Assembly (NCBI RefSeq): GCF_003319185.1 | Contig: NZ_QOHJ01000005.1 | Coordinates: 248,001 to 312,000 of the forward strand | Reading direction: 5' to 3' | Length of the DNA stretch: 64,000 nt | Source: Blastococcus sp. TF02A-30 | GTDB lineage: Bacteria > Actinomycetota > Actinomycetes > Mycobacteriales > Geodermatophilaceae | Part shown: positions 1 to 8,091 of the stretch, one piece after another | Position numbering within the stretch: position 1 is the first letter of the stretch | How the letters are laid out: every line of letters begins with the position of its first letter | Made by a program: the position numbers and the translations under genes | Notes under the pieces: generated by a model | What the model saw: only the letters and a program-made list of their open reading frames with translations | The model's database searches: none | Told to the model about the DNA's origin: nothing

Positions 1-111
1 GCGGGGTACGCCTTCTACGCGTACAGCGTCCCGCTCCGAGTCGGTCGCGAGGATCTGATCGCGGCCGCGAGGACCTGGGAGGACGACCTCACGCCGTTCC
101 CGGAGCGGTGA
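1..111 (+). CDS. C-terminal fragment of an unidentified protein
   Basis: An open frame enters from the left edge and ends at a TGA at 109-111, giving the last 36 residues (ending TPFPER). The fragment contains an aromatic run (AFYAYS) followed by a charged tail. It lies upstream of, and on the same strand as, the ParS-like antitoxin gene at 233, about 120 bases away. I do not recognise the family. It could be the tail of the toxin or of any other gene of the accessory segment, so the full gene to the left is needed. Confidence 0.5.
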   Translation, partial: AGYAFYAYSVPLRVGREDLIAAARTWEDDLTPFPER

Positions 112-232
112 CCGCGTCGGTCTGAGCACGGGTGAATCCCGGTGCGATGTCGGTGCTCACCCGTACCCTCCGGCCGTGCCCAGCGGCGATTCGAGCAGAC
201 GCGTGGTCAGCGGTGCGGCGAGGAGTCGGCCG

Positions 233-643
233 ATGACCGACGAGCAGGTGCGGCGCCTGGCCGCGCAGCGGGAAGAGCTGATCGCCACCGGTTGGCTGAC
301 GCTCACCGAGCTGGCCGAGCGTCGCGGCGAGCCGGACGTGGGCACCGTCGGCGGCTGGGTGGCCGCTCGCCGGCTGGAGCGGGCTCTGATCGCCCTGGAC
401 CCCCGGGACGGCACGATCCGGGTTCCGGCGTTCCAGATCACCGCCGGCGGCGACCCGCGGCCTGAACTGCGGCCTCTGCTGGAGGTGCTGCTCGGCGCCG
501 GCATCGGCGGCTGGGCCGCGTGGGCCTGGCTGACGTCGCCCAGCAGCTTCCTGTCCGGCGACGTGCCCGAGCAGGTGGCCACCACTGACCCGACCCGGGC
601 CCTGAACGCCGCTACGCGGTTCGTGCAAGCCGTCGACGCCTAG
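233..643 (+). CDS. MbcA/ParS/Xre-type antitoxin-like protein (DUF2384-like)
   Basis: A 136-residue protein. The C-terminal third (WLTSPSSFLSGDVPEQVA, then an ALNAATRF helix) resembles the toxin-binding module of ParS/MbcA antitoxins, where a bulky WL..PN..L..G..P pattern is typical. The N-terminal part (LTLTELAERRG) reads as a helix-turn-helix. I chose the ATG at 233 because AGGAG at 221-225 sits seven bases upstream; an in-frame GTG at 176 lacks such a site. No RES-domain or other cognate toxin lies immediately downstream, since the next genes converge from the other strand. It may pair with the truncated gene at the left edge or be an orphan. The family call is moderate. Confidence 0.6.
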   Translation: MTDEQVRRLAAQREELIATGWLTLTELAERRGEPDVGTVGGWVAARRLERALIALDPRDGTIRVPAFQITAGGDPRPELRPLLEVLLGAGIGGWAAWAWLTSPSSFLSGDVPEQVATTDPTRALNAATRFVQAVDA

Positions 644-671
644 CCGCGTTCCGCGGACTCCCCCCAGCCGA

Positions 672-1589
672 TCAGTCGTTGCCGTAGTCGTCCGGGTCGG
701 GGTAGTCGGCCATGCTGCCGACATCGGGGAACTGGTCGTCCAGCCCGGCTGCGTCGAGCAGTTCGTAGCCGTCGAGAACGAGGTGGCACCGGGGACAGCT
801 GAAGTAGTCCGAGCCAACGCTGAGGTTGACCCACACGTCGTAGTCCTCCTCGTACGTCCGCTCGTAGTTGACCTCATACGACAAGACCTCCCGGCCCTCG
901 AGGAGGCCGGTGGCCCCGCACGCCGGGCAGGTTGCCTCGGCGTGGTGGCCCAGCCCTGCGGAGGGGTCGGCGGTTGCTGCCCACTCCGCCTCCTGGCGTG
1001 CGGTCATGAGGCCCTGCTCGTGCAGGGCGAGCCGCTGCTTGGCTCGACCGATGAGTGCTTCCACGCGCTGCGCTAGGTGCTCACGGTTGCGGGCAAGGTG
1101 CTCCTCCACGACCGACACGCGATCGGTACCGACGAGCTCCTCGATCTCCCGGTCCTGCGCGGTGAGCAGGATGACCGCCTGCGCCCAGAACCGGGGCCAC
1201 CACGCGTGCGGCGGCAGGGGACCGATCGTGGGCGCGCCCCCATGCAGGTACTCGTTGCGCCCCGCCGCGATCAGCTTCGCCTCCTTCAGACTGAACGGTC
1301 GGAACGCCTTCGCGCAGCGCGCGAAGACGGTCTTGGCCTGCACCGAGTGGAACGTCGCCTCACCTTCCACCAGGCCACTGGCGATGAGCAGGTTGCTGCC
1401 GTCCTCATCGGGTGTGGCGATCAACAGCGGGGACACCCGCGACAGGGCCGCTTTCCCCAGGACCTCAAGCCCCAGCGACGCCCACAGCGCCTGCTCGTCG
1501 AAGCTGCGGTGGACTTCGGAGTCCATCGCCCGGTTGATGAACAGGCGCGCCTTCATCCACAGCGCGTCTTCGGTGAACGACGCGGTCAT
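672..1589 (-). CDS. HEPN-motif protein with C-terminal zinc ribbon
   Basis: A 305-residue protein. An N-terminal helical domain carries RNEYLH at residues 111-116, which matches the R-(N/polar)-x3-H signature of HEPN ribonuclease domains. A charged helical stretch follows at about 145-205. Then CPAC (C221, C224) and CPRC (C265, C268) form a split zinc ribbon, and the tail is acidic. HEPN domains are common RNA-cleaving effectors in toxin and defence systems; that activity is family knowledge, and assignment of this protein rests only on the motif and helical context. The ATG overlaps the stop of the upstream dioxygenase-like gene by four bases (1586-1589), so the two are probably translated together. 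I know no named family for the whole protein. Confidence 0.7.
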   Translation of the reverse strand: MTASFTEDALWMKARLFINRAMDSEVHRSFDEQALWASLGLEVLGKAALSRVSPLLIATPDEDGSNLLIASGLVEGEATFHSVQAKTVFARCAKAFRPFSLKEAKLIAAGRNEYLHGGAPTIGPLPPHAWWPRFWAQAVILLTAQDREIEELVGTDRVSVVEEHLARNREHLAQRVEALIGRAKQRLALHEQGLMTARQEAEWAATADPSAGLGHHAEATCPACGATGLLEGREVLSYEVNYERTYEEDYDVWVNLSVGSDYFSCPRCHLVLDGYELLDAAGLDDQFPDVGSMADYPDPDDYGND

Positions 1590-2251
1590 CGCCCCGGCAC
1601 CCGGTAGGCGATGCGGGTCAACTGGCGATCCCCGTCGTCCTCGGCGACGGCCGCCCGAGCATGGAGGGTGCGCCGGTTCCGGATCACCAGCACCTGGTCG
1701 GATGCCGTCCACTCCTGGCGGTAGGCACCGCCGGCCAGCGACTCGAAGTGCCGGACAGCCTCGTGAGCCCGTTCGTCGGCCGGCGTCATGCACCCCGGGT
1801 CGTAGCGGTACCCCCCGCGGTCGTCGTACGCGGAGGCGAGGAACCGGTTGCTCCCGCTGGCCACCACGAAGATCCCGCCGGCCAGACAGGGCGGCCGGGC
1901 GATGCGGGGGTACGCGGGGTTGGTGATCGTTGACGTCTCGCTCCAGAGCAGCGTCGGCGTCCCGTTCGGCTCGGCGGCGTGGAGGATCACGATGTCTGGC
2001 GGCTCCTGCAGATGCGCCCCATCGGTGTGCAGCGGCTGCTGACCCAGCCCATGCACGGCGCTCAACGAGCGCGGGTGCGCATCCTCGGCCGCCGTCGGAC
2101 GCAGGACGCTCACCGCACCGTCGCCCTTGCGGGTCGCAAGCTCTTCCCACCCCAGCGCCAACGCCCGGCTGCGCAACTGGTACAGCCTGGCGGAGCCCAC
2201 AGCCCATCCCGACGACGTTGCTGCCTTGACGAGATCGGCGAGGTCGTCCAT
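1586..2251 (-). CDS. TauD/2OG-Fe(II) dioxygenase-like protein
   Basis: A 221-residue protein with HTD at residues 75-77 and a distal RTLHAR (H197), the spacing expected for the His-x-Asp...His iron triad and trailing arginine of TauD/TfdA-type oxygenases. The substrate cannot be inferred. Start: the ATG at 2251 is preceded by AGGAGAG, and the longer frame to 2290 lacks a site. The gene ends inside the start codon of the HEPN/zinc-ribbon gene (ATGA overlap), an arrangement of translational coupling. Family members hydroxylate small molecules or free amino acids, and some are clavaminate-synthase-like. Base composition is less GC-rich than in the genes after 3237. Confidence 0.7.
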   Translation of the reverse strand: MDDLADLVKAATSSGWAVGSARLYQLRSRALALGWEELATRKGDGAVSVLRPTAAEDAHPRSLSAVHGLGQQPLHTDGAHLQEPPDIVILHAAEPNGTPTLLWSETSTITNPAYPRIARPPCLAGGIFVVASGSNRFLASAYDDRGGYRYDPGCMTPADERAHEAVRHFESLAGGAYRQEWTASDQVLVIRNRRTLHARAAVAEDDGDRQLTRIAYRVPGR

Positions 2252-2503
2252 CACTCTCCTGCGTCTGCGCTCGGGGCCGGGGCGCCCCATCTTCTCCTGC
2301 GAGGAGATGGCGCTCGGCGGGTGGCTGCGGTTGCAGAACGTGACCTCCGCACGTCCGGTTCCGTGGACCTACACCGCCTCTTAGGGGAGACCGCCGACAG
2401 GTTCGTGGCGCCGCTCCGAACCGGGGGTGGACGAGGGCTCAGGTGGTCAGTGCGTCCGTGCCGGGGGGTTGTCGACGGACTGCAGGTTGTCACCCCTCAA
2501 CGA
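2252..2503. other. Island/rtcB junction, no gene recognised
   Basis: About 250 bases between the divergent dioxygenase-like gene and the surviving part of rtcB. The right side should carry the N-terminal half of rtcB but does not: translation in the rtcB frame gives no recognisable RtcB sequence before residue N of the NHFIE motif. A short imperfect inverted repeat (CTCCT gcg AGGAG) lies near 2296-2308. No integrase, terminal repeats or target duplication are visible. The breakpoint is probably within a few bases of 2504. Confidence 0.5.
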
Positions 2504-3229
2504 GTGGAAAACCACTTCATCGAGGTCAGCGCCGACGAGCACCAGCGGGTGTGGCTGTTCCTGCACTCCGGCAGCCGCGGCGTCGGGAACAGGATCGCCC
2601 AGAAGCACATCGCGATCGCGCAGCAGCGGGCCCGCGACGAGCACCTGGACCTCCCCGACCGCGACCTCGCCTGGCTGGACGAGGGGACCCCGGAGTTCGA
2701 CCGGTACGTCGCCGAGCTGCGGTGGGCGCAGCACTTCGCGCTGCTCAACCGCGAGGAGATGATGGACCGGGTGGCCGACGCGCTCGCCCAGCACATGCGC
2801 GCCGACGGCACCCCGGAGCAGGAGCGGATCAACTGCCACCACAACTTCACCCAGCAGGAGCGGCACGACGGCGTGGACCTGTGGGTGACCCGCAAGGGCG
2901 CGATCGAGGCGCGGAAGGGGCAGGACGGCCTCATCCCGGGCTCGATGGGGACGGCGAGCTACGTCGTCGTGGGCCGGGGCAACCCGGACTCGCTGAACTC
3001 CTCGCCGCACGGCGCCGGCCGGGTGCACTCCCGCGGCTCGGCGCGACGGACCTTCACCCGCGCGCAGCTGGAGCGGGCGATGGAGGGCATCGAGTGGCGG
3101 CACTCCGACGCCTTCCTCGACGAGATCCCGGCTGCCTACAAGGACGTGGACGTCGTCATGCGGGACGCCGAGGACCTCGTGGAGATCCGGCACACCCTCC
3201 ACCAGCTGGTCAACGTGAAGGGCGACTGA
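2504..3229 (+). pseudogene. rtcB: RtcB RNA ligase, 5'-truncated
   Basis: About 241 residues matching the C-terminal part of RtcB, which repairs RNA by joining 3'-phosphate or cyclic-phosphate ends to 5'-OH with GTP. Visible are NHFIEV, HSGSRGVGN, NCHHNF, PGSMGTASYVV and NSSPHGAGR; the last contains the guanylated histidine. Full-length relatives are roughly 400-480 residues. The N-terminal region bearing the conserved Asp and Cys metal ligands is missing, and recognisable homology starts abruptly at the NHF motif. A GTG at 2504 could start translation but the product should be inactive. Most likely the gene was cut by the rearrangement that placed 1-2503 here. Confidence 0.8.
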
Positions 3230-3236
3230 GCAGGGC

Positions 3237-4424
3237 TCAGACCGTGACACCCTGCTCGCGGGCGCGGGCGGCCACGGCCTCGGCCACCGCGGTGGCCACC
3301 CGCCGGTCCAGCGGGCTGGGGACGATGTGGTCGGGCCGCAGCTCGTCGGCCACCACGCCGGCGATCGCGTCGGCGGCCGCCAGCTTCATCTCCTCGGTGA
3401 TCGCGGTGGCACCGGCGTCGATCGCCCCGCGGAAGACCCCGGGGAAGGCGAGCACGTTGTTGATCTGGTTCGGCAGGTCGCTGCGCCCGGTGGCGACGAC
3501 GGCGGCGTGCCGCGCCGCCATCTCGGGATCGACCTCCGGGGTCGGGTTGGCCAGCGAGAAGACGATCGCGTCGTCGGCCATGGAGGCGATCGCCGCCTCG
3601 GGCACCGAGCCGCCCGAGACCCCCAGGTAGACGTCGGCCCCCTCGAGCGCGGAGACCATCGAGCCGGCGAAGCCGGCCGGGTTGGTGTTCTCGACCAGCC
3701 ACTGCTTCGTCCCGGCCAGTTCGCGGCCCGGGTGCAGGATGCCCTGCGAGTCGGCCACCGCGATCTCGCCGACGCCGGCCTCGAGCAGGATCTTCGTGCA
3801 CGCCACCCCGGCGGCCCCGGCCCCGGACACCACCACCCGCAGGTCGCCGATCCGGCGGCCGGTCACCGTCGCGGCGTTGCGGAGCGCGGCCAGCACGACG
3901 ATCGCCGTCCCGTGCTGGTCGTCGTGCATCACGGGGATGCTCAGCCGCTCGCGCAGCCGGTCCTCGATCTCGAAGCAGCGCGGCGCGCTGATGTCCTCGA
4001 GGTTGATGCCGCCGAAGGACGGGGCCATGGCGACGACGGCGTCGACGATCTCGTCGACGTCGGTCGTGCCGAGCACGATCGGGACGGCGTTCAGGCCGCC
4101 GAACTCGGCGAACAGGCAGGCCTTGCCCTCCATGACCGGCAGCGACGCGGCCGGTCCGATGTCCCCCAGCCCCAGGACCGCCGTTCCGTCGGAGACGACG
4201 GCGACGACCCGGGAGGCCCAGGTGAAGCGCCGGGCCAGCCCGGGCTCGGCGGCGATGGCGCTGGAGACCCGCGCGACCCCCGGCGTGTAGGTGAGCGCCA
4301 GGTCTGCCACGGACTCGATGCGGCGGTTCGGTACCACCGAGAGCTTCCCGCCCTCGTGCACCGCGAACGCCGGGTCGTCGGCGAAGCGGTCGGGTCGTGC
4401 GCCGGAGGACTCGTTGCCGCTCAT
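3237..4424 (-). CDS. NAD(P)-dependent malic enzyme
   Basis: A 395-residue cytosolic enzyme that oxidatively decarboxylates malate to pyruvate, linking the TCA cycle with gluconeogenesis and reducing power. Family landmarks are LTYTPGVARVS, LGLGDIGPAASLPVMEGKA, the divalent-metal/active-site HDDQHGTAIV and a Rossmann GAGAAGVA motif. Length fits the short bacterial form without a phosphotransacetylase domain. The ATG at 4424 gives MSGNESSG. It faces the truncated rtcB tail-to-tail (7 bases apart) and is divergent from the epimerase gene. Cofactor preference (NAD or NADP) cannot be read reliably from the sequence. Confidence 0.9.
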   Translation of the reverse strand: MSGNESSGARPDRFADDPAFAVHEGGKLSVVPNRRIESVADLALTYTPGVARVSSAIAAEPGLARRFTWASRVVAVVSDGTAVLGLGDIGPAASLPVMEGKACLFAEFGGLNAVPIVLGTTDVDEIVDAVVAMAPSFGGINLEDISAPRCFEIEDRLRERLSIPVMHDDQHGTAIVVLAALRNAATVTGRRIGDLRVVVSGAGAAGVACTKILLEAGVGEIAVADSQGILHPGRELAGTKQWLVENTNPAGFAGSMVSALEGADVYLGVSGGSVPEAAIASMADDAIVFSLANPTPEVDPEMAARHAAVVATGRSDLPNQINNVLAFPGVFRGAIDAGATAITEEMKLAAADAIAGVVADELRPDHIVPSPLDRRVATAVAEAVAARAREQGVTV

Positions 4425-4469
4425 GGACTCCGAAGCGTAGCCACCGGCATGTCCCGATACCGTGCCGGT

Positions 4470-5072
4470 GTGGAGATCCATGAGCTCGCCGTCCCCGACA
4501 GCTTCGCCTTCGACCTGGTGCCGCACGGCGACGCACGCGGGCGGTTCACGGAGTGGTACCGGGCGGACGCGCTGTCCGAGGCCGTCGGCCACCCGCTGAC
4601 GCTCGTCCAGGCCAACCACAGCGTCTCGGCGCGCGGCGTGCTCCGCGGCGTCCACTTCGCCCTGGTCCCCCCCGGCCAGGCCAAGTACGTCTACTGCCCG
4701 GCGGGGCGGGTGCTCGACGTGGTCGTGGACGTCCGGGTCGGGTCCCCCACGTTCGGCGTCCACGACGTCGTCGAGCTGGACAGCGAGAAGCCGCGGGCGG
4801 TCTACCTCGCCGAGGGCCTGGGCCACGCGTTCGTGTCGCTGGCCGACGGCAGCTCGGTCACCTACCTCGTCACGAGCGGGTACGACCCCGCGCGGGAGTT
4901 CGGCATCCACCCGCTGGACCCCGACCTGGCGCTGCCCTGGCCCACCGACGTGGAGTTCGAGCTGTCGGCCAAGGACCAGGCCGCGCCGACCCTCGACCAG
5001 GCGCGGGAGCAGGGGCTGCTGCCCACCTACGAGGAGTGCACCGCGCGCTACGCGCAGCTGCGCGGGGCCTGA
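4470..5072 (+). CDS. dTDP-4-dehydrorhamnose 3,5-epimerase family protein
   Basis: A 200-residue cupin of the RmlC/RfbC type, which epimerises C3 and C5 of a dTDP-4-keto-6-deoxyhexose on the way to dTDP-rhamnose or related sugars. Visible family signatures are HGDARGRFTEWYR, NHSVSARGVLRGVHF (with the catalytic-base histidine) and GLGHAFVSL. The GTG at 4470 gives the usual short N-terminus (MEIHELAVP); an ATG at 4449 is the alternative. Neither has a good ribosome site, so a leaderless transcript is possible. No other rhamnose genes are adjacent, so the sugar made is uncertain. Confidence 0.85.
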   Translation: MEIHELAVPDSFAFDLVPHGDARGRFTEWYRADALSEAVGHPLTLVQANHSVSARGVLRGVHFALVPPGQAKYVYCPAGRVLDVVVDVRVGSPTFGVHDVVELDSEKPRAVYLAEGLGHAFVSLADGSSVTYLVTSGYDPAREFGIHPLDPDLALPWPTDVEFELSAKDQAAPTLDQAREQGLLPTYEECTARYAQLRGA

Positions 5073-5076
5073 CCGC

Positions 5077-5445
5077 TCAGAGCTCCGGCGCCGGGGGCAC
5101 GCGACCGGGCCGCGGCCACAGCCGGCCGACCACCCGGCCGACGACGACCGCCGGCCCGAACGCGCGGCTGTCGTCGGTGCGGAACGGGTTGTCCCCCTCC
5201 ACCCAGTGGCCGCCGGCCACGCTGCTCCGCACACGCTTCACGACGAGCAGCCCGGGGCGGGACGGGAAACGGGCCAGGACCACGGCGCCATCTGGCACCG
5301 CGGTGCCGGGGCGGACCCGGCGGGCCAGCAGCAGGTCGCCGTCGCGCACCGTCGGGGACATGGACGGGCCGCTGACCCGCACCCGCACCCACGGCGTGGC
5401 CAGGCCGCGTTCCCGCTGGTCGCTCCCGCTGTCGCCGCCGCTCAC
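5077..5445 (-). CDS. sodX: Nickel-SOD maturation signal peptidase-like protease
   Basis: A 122-residue S26-type serine protease with the Ser in GPSMSP (Ser28) and the general-base Lys in LLVVKRV (Lys70), plus the GDNPFRTDDSR box of signal peptidases. It lacks a clear membrane anchor. Its role is inferred from family and position: SodX removes the leader of nickel superoxide dismutase so that His becomes the N-terminal nickel ligand. It is divergently transcribed from sodN with only 50 bases between the starts, the usual partnership. The start is a GTG at 5445. Confidence 0.88.
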   Translation of the reverse strand: MSGGDSGSDQRERGLATPWVRVRVSGPSMSPTVRDGDLLLARRVRPGTAVPDGAVVLARFPSRPGLLVVKRVRSSVAGGHWVEGDNPFRTDDSRAFGPAVVVGRVVGRLWPRPGRVPPAPEL

Positions 5446-5495
5446 CGGGAGTAGGGTCGCAGACGAACCGACCCACGAAACCGGAGGCTGAATCC

Positions 5496-5900
5496 ATGCG
5501 CCTGTTCCGCATGTTCTCCGCCGTGGAGGCCACCGCGCACTGCGACCTCCCCTGCGGCGTGTACGACCCGGCCCAGGCCCGCATCGAGGCCGAGTCCGTC
5601 AAGGCCATCCAGGAGAAGTACCAGGCCAGCGACGACGAGGTCTTCAAGATGCGCGCCGTCCTGATCAAGGAGGCGCGCGCCGACCTGGTCAAGCACCACC
5701 TGTGGGTGCTCTGGACCGACTACTTCAAGCCCCCGCACTTCGAGAAGTACCCGCACCTGCACGAGCTGTTCAACAAGGCCACCAAGCAGGCCGGTGCCGC
5801 GGGCGGCAAGGGCAGCATGGACCCCGCCGAGGGCCAGAAGCTGCTCGACTACATCGCCGAGATCGACAAGATCTTCTGGGAGACCAAGGCCGCGGCCTGA
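5496..5900 (+). CDS. sodN: Nickel superoxide dismutase
   Basis: A 134-residue precursor. The nickel hook HCDLPCGVYDP begins at residue 15, so cleavage after Ala14 exposes His as residue 1, with Cys2 and Cys6 as nickel ligands. The rest is the four-helix-bundle body typical of this hexameric cytosolic enzyme, which disproportionates superoxide. GGAGG lies just upstream of the ATG. The maturation protease SodX is encoded divergently, and a strong hairpin follows the stop at 5918-5951, so sodN is probably monocistronic. Homologues are often repressed or induced by nickel regulators; no operator is obvious here. Confidence 0.97.
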   Translation: MRLFRMFSAVEATAHCDLPCGVYDPAQARIEAESVKAIQEKYQASDDEVFKMRAVLIKEARADLVKHHLWVLWTDYFKPPHFEKYPHLHELFNKATKQAGAAGGKGSMDPAEGQKLLDYIAEIDKIFWETKAAA

Positions 5901-5917
5901 TCCCTGCCACGCGTCGG

Positions 5918-5951
5918 ACGGCGCCGGTCGACACCTGTCGGCCGGCGCCGT
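5918..5951 (+). terminator. Hairpin terminator after sodN
   Basis: A perfect 10-bp outer stem (ACGGCGCCGG / CCGGCGCCGT) with an inner CGACA/TGTCG stem, 17 bases after the sodN stop. There is no clear U-tract, as is common in GC-rich actinobacteria. Confidence 0.7.
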
Positions 5952-6043
5952 TCCGCGTCCGGGGCCGCGAACGGAGCGGCCGGCGGCGGCCGTCCGGTCG
6001 CGGCCGTACCGACCCGGGAGGCGGCCGGTACGGTTTGGCCACG

Positions 6044-6709
6044 ATGCGCATCGATCCGGCCGGGTGGCCGTTCCTCGCCGGGCCCCTGGCCCCCGCCGCC
6101 GTCCTGGCGACGACGGGGCGCGCCACGGGACGACGCGGCCTGCGGCTCGCCGCCTGGCCGTTCGTCGCCCTCTCCGCCTACATGGCGCTGTTCTTCCGCG
6201 ACCCCGACCGGCGCTGCGACGCGGTGCCGCCCGACGCCGACGACGTCCTCTCCCCCGCCGACGGCGTGGTGATGGTCGCCGGCGAGCCGCAGGAGGGCGT
6301 CGCGCCCGAGGGCGAGTGGCAGCAGGTGAGCGTCTTCCTCTCCGTGGTGGACGTGCACGTCAACCGCTCCCCGTTCCACGGCGAGGTGGTGGAGAGCTCC
6401 TACCGCCCGGGCAGCTTCCTGGCCGCCTACCGCAAGGAGTCCGCGCACCGGAACGAGCGCAGCGAGCTGTGGCTGCGCGAGGGCGACCGCACGGTCGTCT
6501 TCCGGCAGATCGTCGGCGTCCTGGCCCGGCGGATCGTGACCCGCACCGGCGTCGGGCGGCGGCTGGCCACGGGCGAGCGCATGGGGCTGATGAAGTTCGG
6601 CTCCCGCATGGACGTGTTCGTCCCGCCGGAGTGCGAGATCACGGTGCGCACCGGGCAGCGCGTGCGCGGCGGCGAGACCGTCATCGCCCGCTTCCCGGCC
6701 GCCGGCTGA
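6044..6709 (+). CDS. psd: Phosphatidylserine decarboxylase proenzyme (short, archaeal-type)
   Basis: A 221-residue enzyme that converts phosphatidylserine to phosphatidylethanolamine at the membrane. FGSRMDVF at 185-192 contains the self-cleavage Gly186-Ser187; the serine becomes the pyruvoyl cofactor. SPADGVV and VDVHVNRSPFHG are family motifs, and an N-terminal hydrophobic segment (about 10-50) is the likely membrane anchor. It is followed after 12 bases by pssA, which makes its substrate, so the two form a phosphatidylethanolamine operon. The ATG at 6044 was chosen from the family N-terminus. Confidence 0.95.
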   Translation: MRIDPAGWPFLAGPLAPAAVLATTGRATGRRGLRLAAWPFVALSAYMALFFRDPDRRCDAVPPDADDVLSPADGVVMVAGEPQEGVAPEGEWQQVSVFLSVVDVHVNRSPFHGEVVESSYRPGSFLAAYRKESAHRNERSELWLREGDRTVVFRQIVGVLARRIVTRTGVGRRLATGERMGLMKFGSRMDVFVPPECEITVRTGQRVRGGETVIARFPAAG

Positions 6710-6721
6710 GAGGCCGCGCCG

Positions 6722-7522
6722 ATGCCCCCCACCCGGCGCACGGCCACCGTGGAGTTCGTCCGCGGCTCGGTCCGCGGCACCCGCCGGCGCGCGCTGGCCA
6801 CGCTGCCCAGCCTCTTCACGCTGGCCAACATGCTCTGCGGCTTCGGCGCCATCCTCGTGTCGATCCGCGGCGACCACGGGCTGGCCTCGGTGCTCATCGG
6901 CCTGTCGGTCCTGTTCGACATCACCGACGGCGCCGTCGCGCGCCTGGTCGGGGCGGTGACGCCGTTCGGTCTGCAGTTCGACTCGCTGGCCGACCTGGTG
7001 TCCTTCGGCCTGGCACCGGCGCTGGTCGCCTTCACGCTGTTCTCCGAGGGCCGGGACGAGTGGGACCCGCTGGGCTGGGTGGTCTGCTTCCTGTGGGTCG
7101 CCTGCGCCGCCATCCGGCTGGCCCGGTTCAACACCACCATCGACCCGACGGCGGACAAGCGGTACTTCACCGGCCTGCCCAGCCCGGGTGCGGCCGGCGT
7201 CGTGCTGGCCTCGGTCGCCGCGTTCGGCGAGCAGATGCACGGCCGCGACCGGCTGTGGGTGCTGCTCGTGCTCGCCGTCCCGGCCCTGCTCATGGTGAGC
7301 ACGGTGCGCTTCCGCTCGTTCCGGTCGCTGGTCAGCCCGCGCAGCGGCAAGCCCTACGGGATGATCGCCCTGGCGCTGGTGCTCGTCGTCGGGTTCGCGC
7401 TGGAGCCGGCGACCACGGGCCTGGTGCTGGCCTACGGCTACCTGTTCTCGCCGGTCCTGGTGCCCGTGCTGGCACCGCTGGGCCGGCTGCTGCCCGCCCG
7501 CCTCAAGGAGGCGCTGTCATGA
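6722..7522 (+). CDS. pssA: CDP-diacylglycerol-serine O-phosphatidyltransferase
   Basis: A 266-residue multi-pass membrane enzyme joining serine to CDP-diacylglycerol. The CDP-alcohol phosphatidyltransferase signature is intact: DITDGAVARL, then GLQFDSLADL, giving D-G-x2-A-R-x8-G-x3-D-x3-D. Several hydrophobic segments follow. Its product feeds the immediately upstream psd. A short gap (13 bases) leads to the acetyltransferase at 7536, which may be cotranscribed. Confidence 0.95.
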   Translation: MPPTRRTATVEFVRGSVRGTRRRALATLPSLFTLANMLCGFGAILVSIRGDHGLASVLIGLSVLFDITDGAVARLVGAVTPFGLQFDSLADLVSFGLAPALVAFTLFSEGRDEWDPLGWVVCFLWVACAAIRLARFNTTIDPTADKRYFTGLPSPGAAGVVLASVAAFGEQMHGRDRLWVLLVLAVPALLMVSTVRFRSFRSLVSPRSGKPYGMIALALVLVVGFALEPATTGLVLAYGYLFSPVLVPVLAPLGRLLPARLKEALS

Positions 7523-7535
7523 CGGAGGCCCGGCC

Positions 7536-8015
7536 GTGACCGTGCGCCCGATCCGCCCCGGCGACGTCCCGGCCGTGGTGGCCCTCGTCCGGGAGCTGGC
7601 CGACTACGAGAAGGCGCTGCACGAGGTGCAGCTGACGGAGGACCAGCTCACCGAGCGGCTCTTCGGGGGCTCCCCCGCCCTCTTCGGCCACGTCGCGGTG
7701 GCCGACGACGAGGTCGTCGGCATGGCGCTGTGGTTCCTCAACTTCTCCACCTGGCGGGGCACCCACGGCATCTACCTCGAGGACCTGTACGTGCAGCCCC
7801 AGCACCGCGGCACCGGCCTGGGCAAGGAGCTGCTGCGCACGCTCGCGGAGGTCTGCGTCGAGCGCGGATACGCGCGGCTGGAGTGGTCGGTGCTGGACTG
7901 GAACACCCCGTCTATCGAGTTCTACCGGGCCGCCGGCGCCGTGCCGATGGACGAGTGGACGGTCTTCCGGCTCACCGACGACGCCCTCGCCACGTTCGCC
8001 GCGCGAGGGGCCTGA
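7536..8015 (+). CDS. GNAT acetyltransferase, diamine N-acetyltransferase-like
   Basis: A 159-residue acetyltransferase. YLEDLYVQPQHRGTGLGKELL is the acetyl-CoA-binding motif, and the NTPSIEFYRAAGA segment plus the WRGTHGIYLEDL block resemble spermidine/spermine acetyltransferase relatives (SSAT-like). That would imply acetylation of a polyamine or another small amine, but the substrate is not secure. The GTG at 7536 gives MTVRPI. It follows pssA by 13 bases. Confidence 0.85.
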   Translation: MTVRPIRPGDVPAVVALVRELADYEKALHEVQLTEDQLTERLFGGSPALFGHVAVADDEVVGMALWFLNFSTWRGTHGIYLEDLYVQPQHRGTGLGKELLRTLAEVCVERGYARLEWSVLDWNTPSIEFYRAAGAVPMDEWTVFRLTDDALATFAARGA

Positions 8016-8091
8016 TCACCTCAAGACGGCGCGCTGACCTGCCGATACCCGGCACGAGAGCCCGGCCGACCGGGCACGAGCGGAGGAACCG

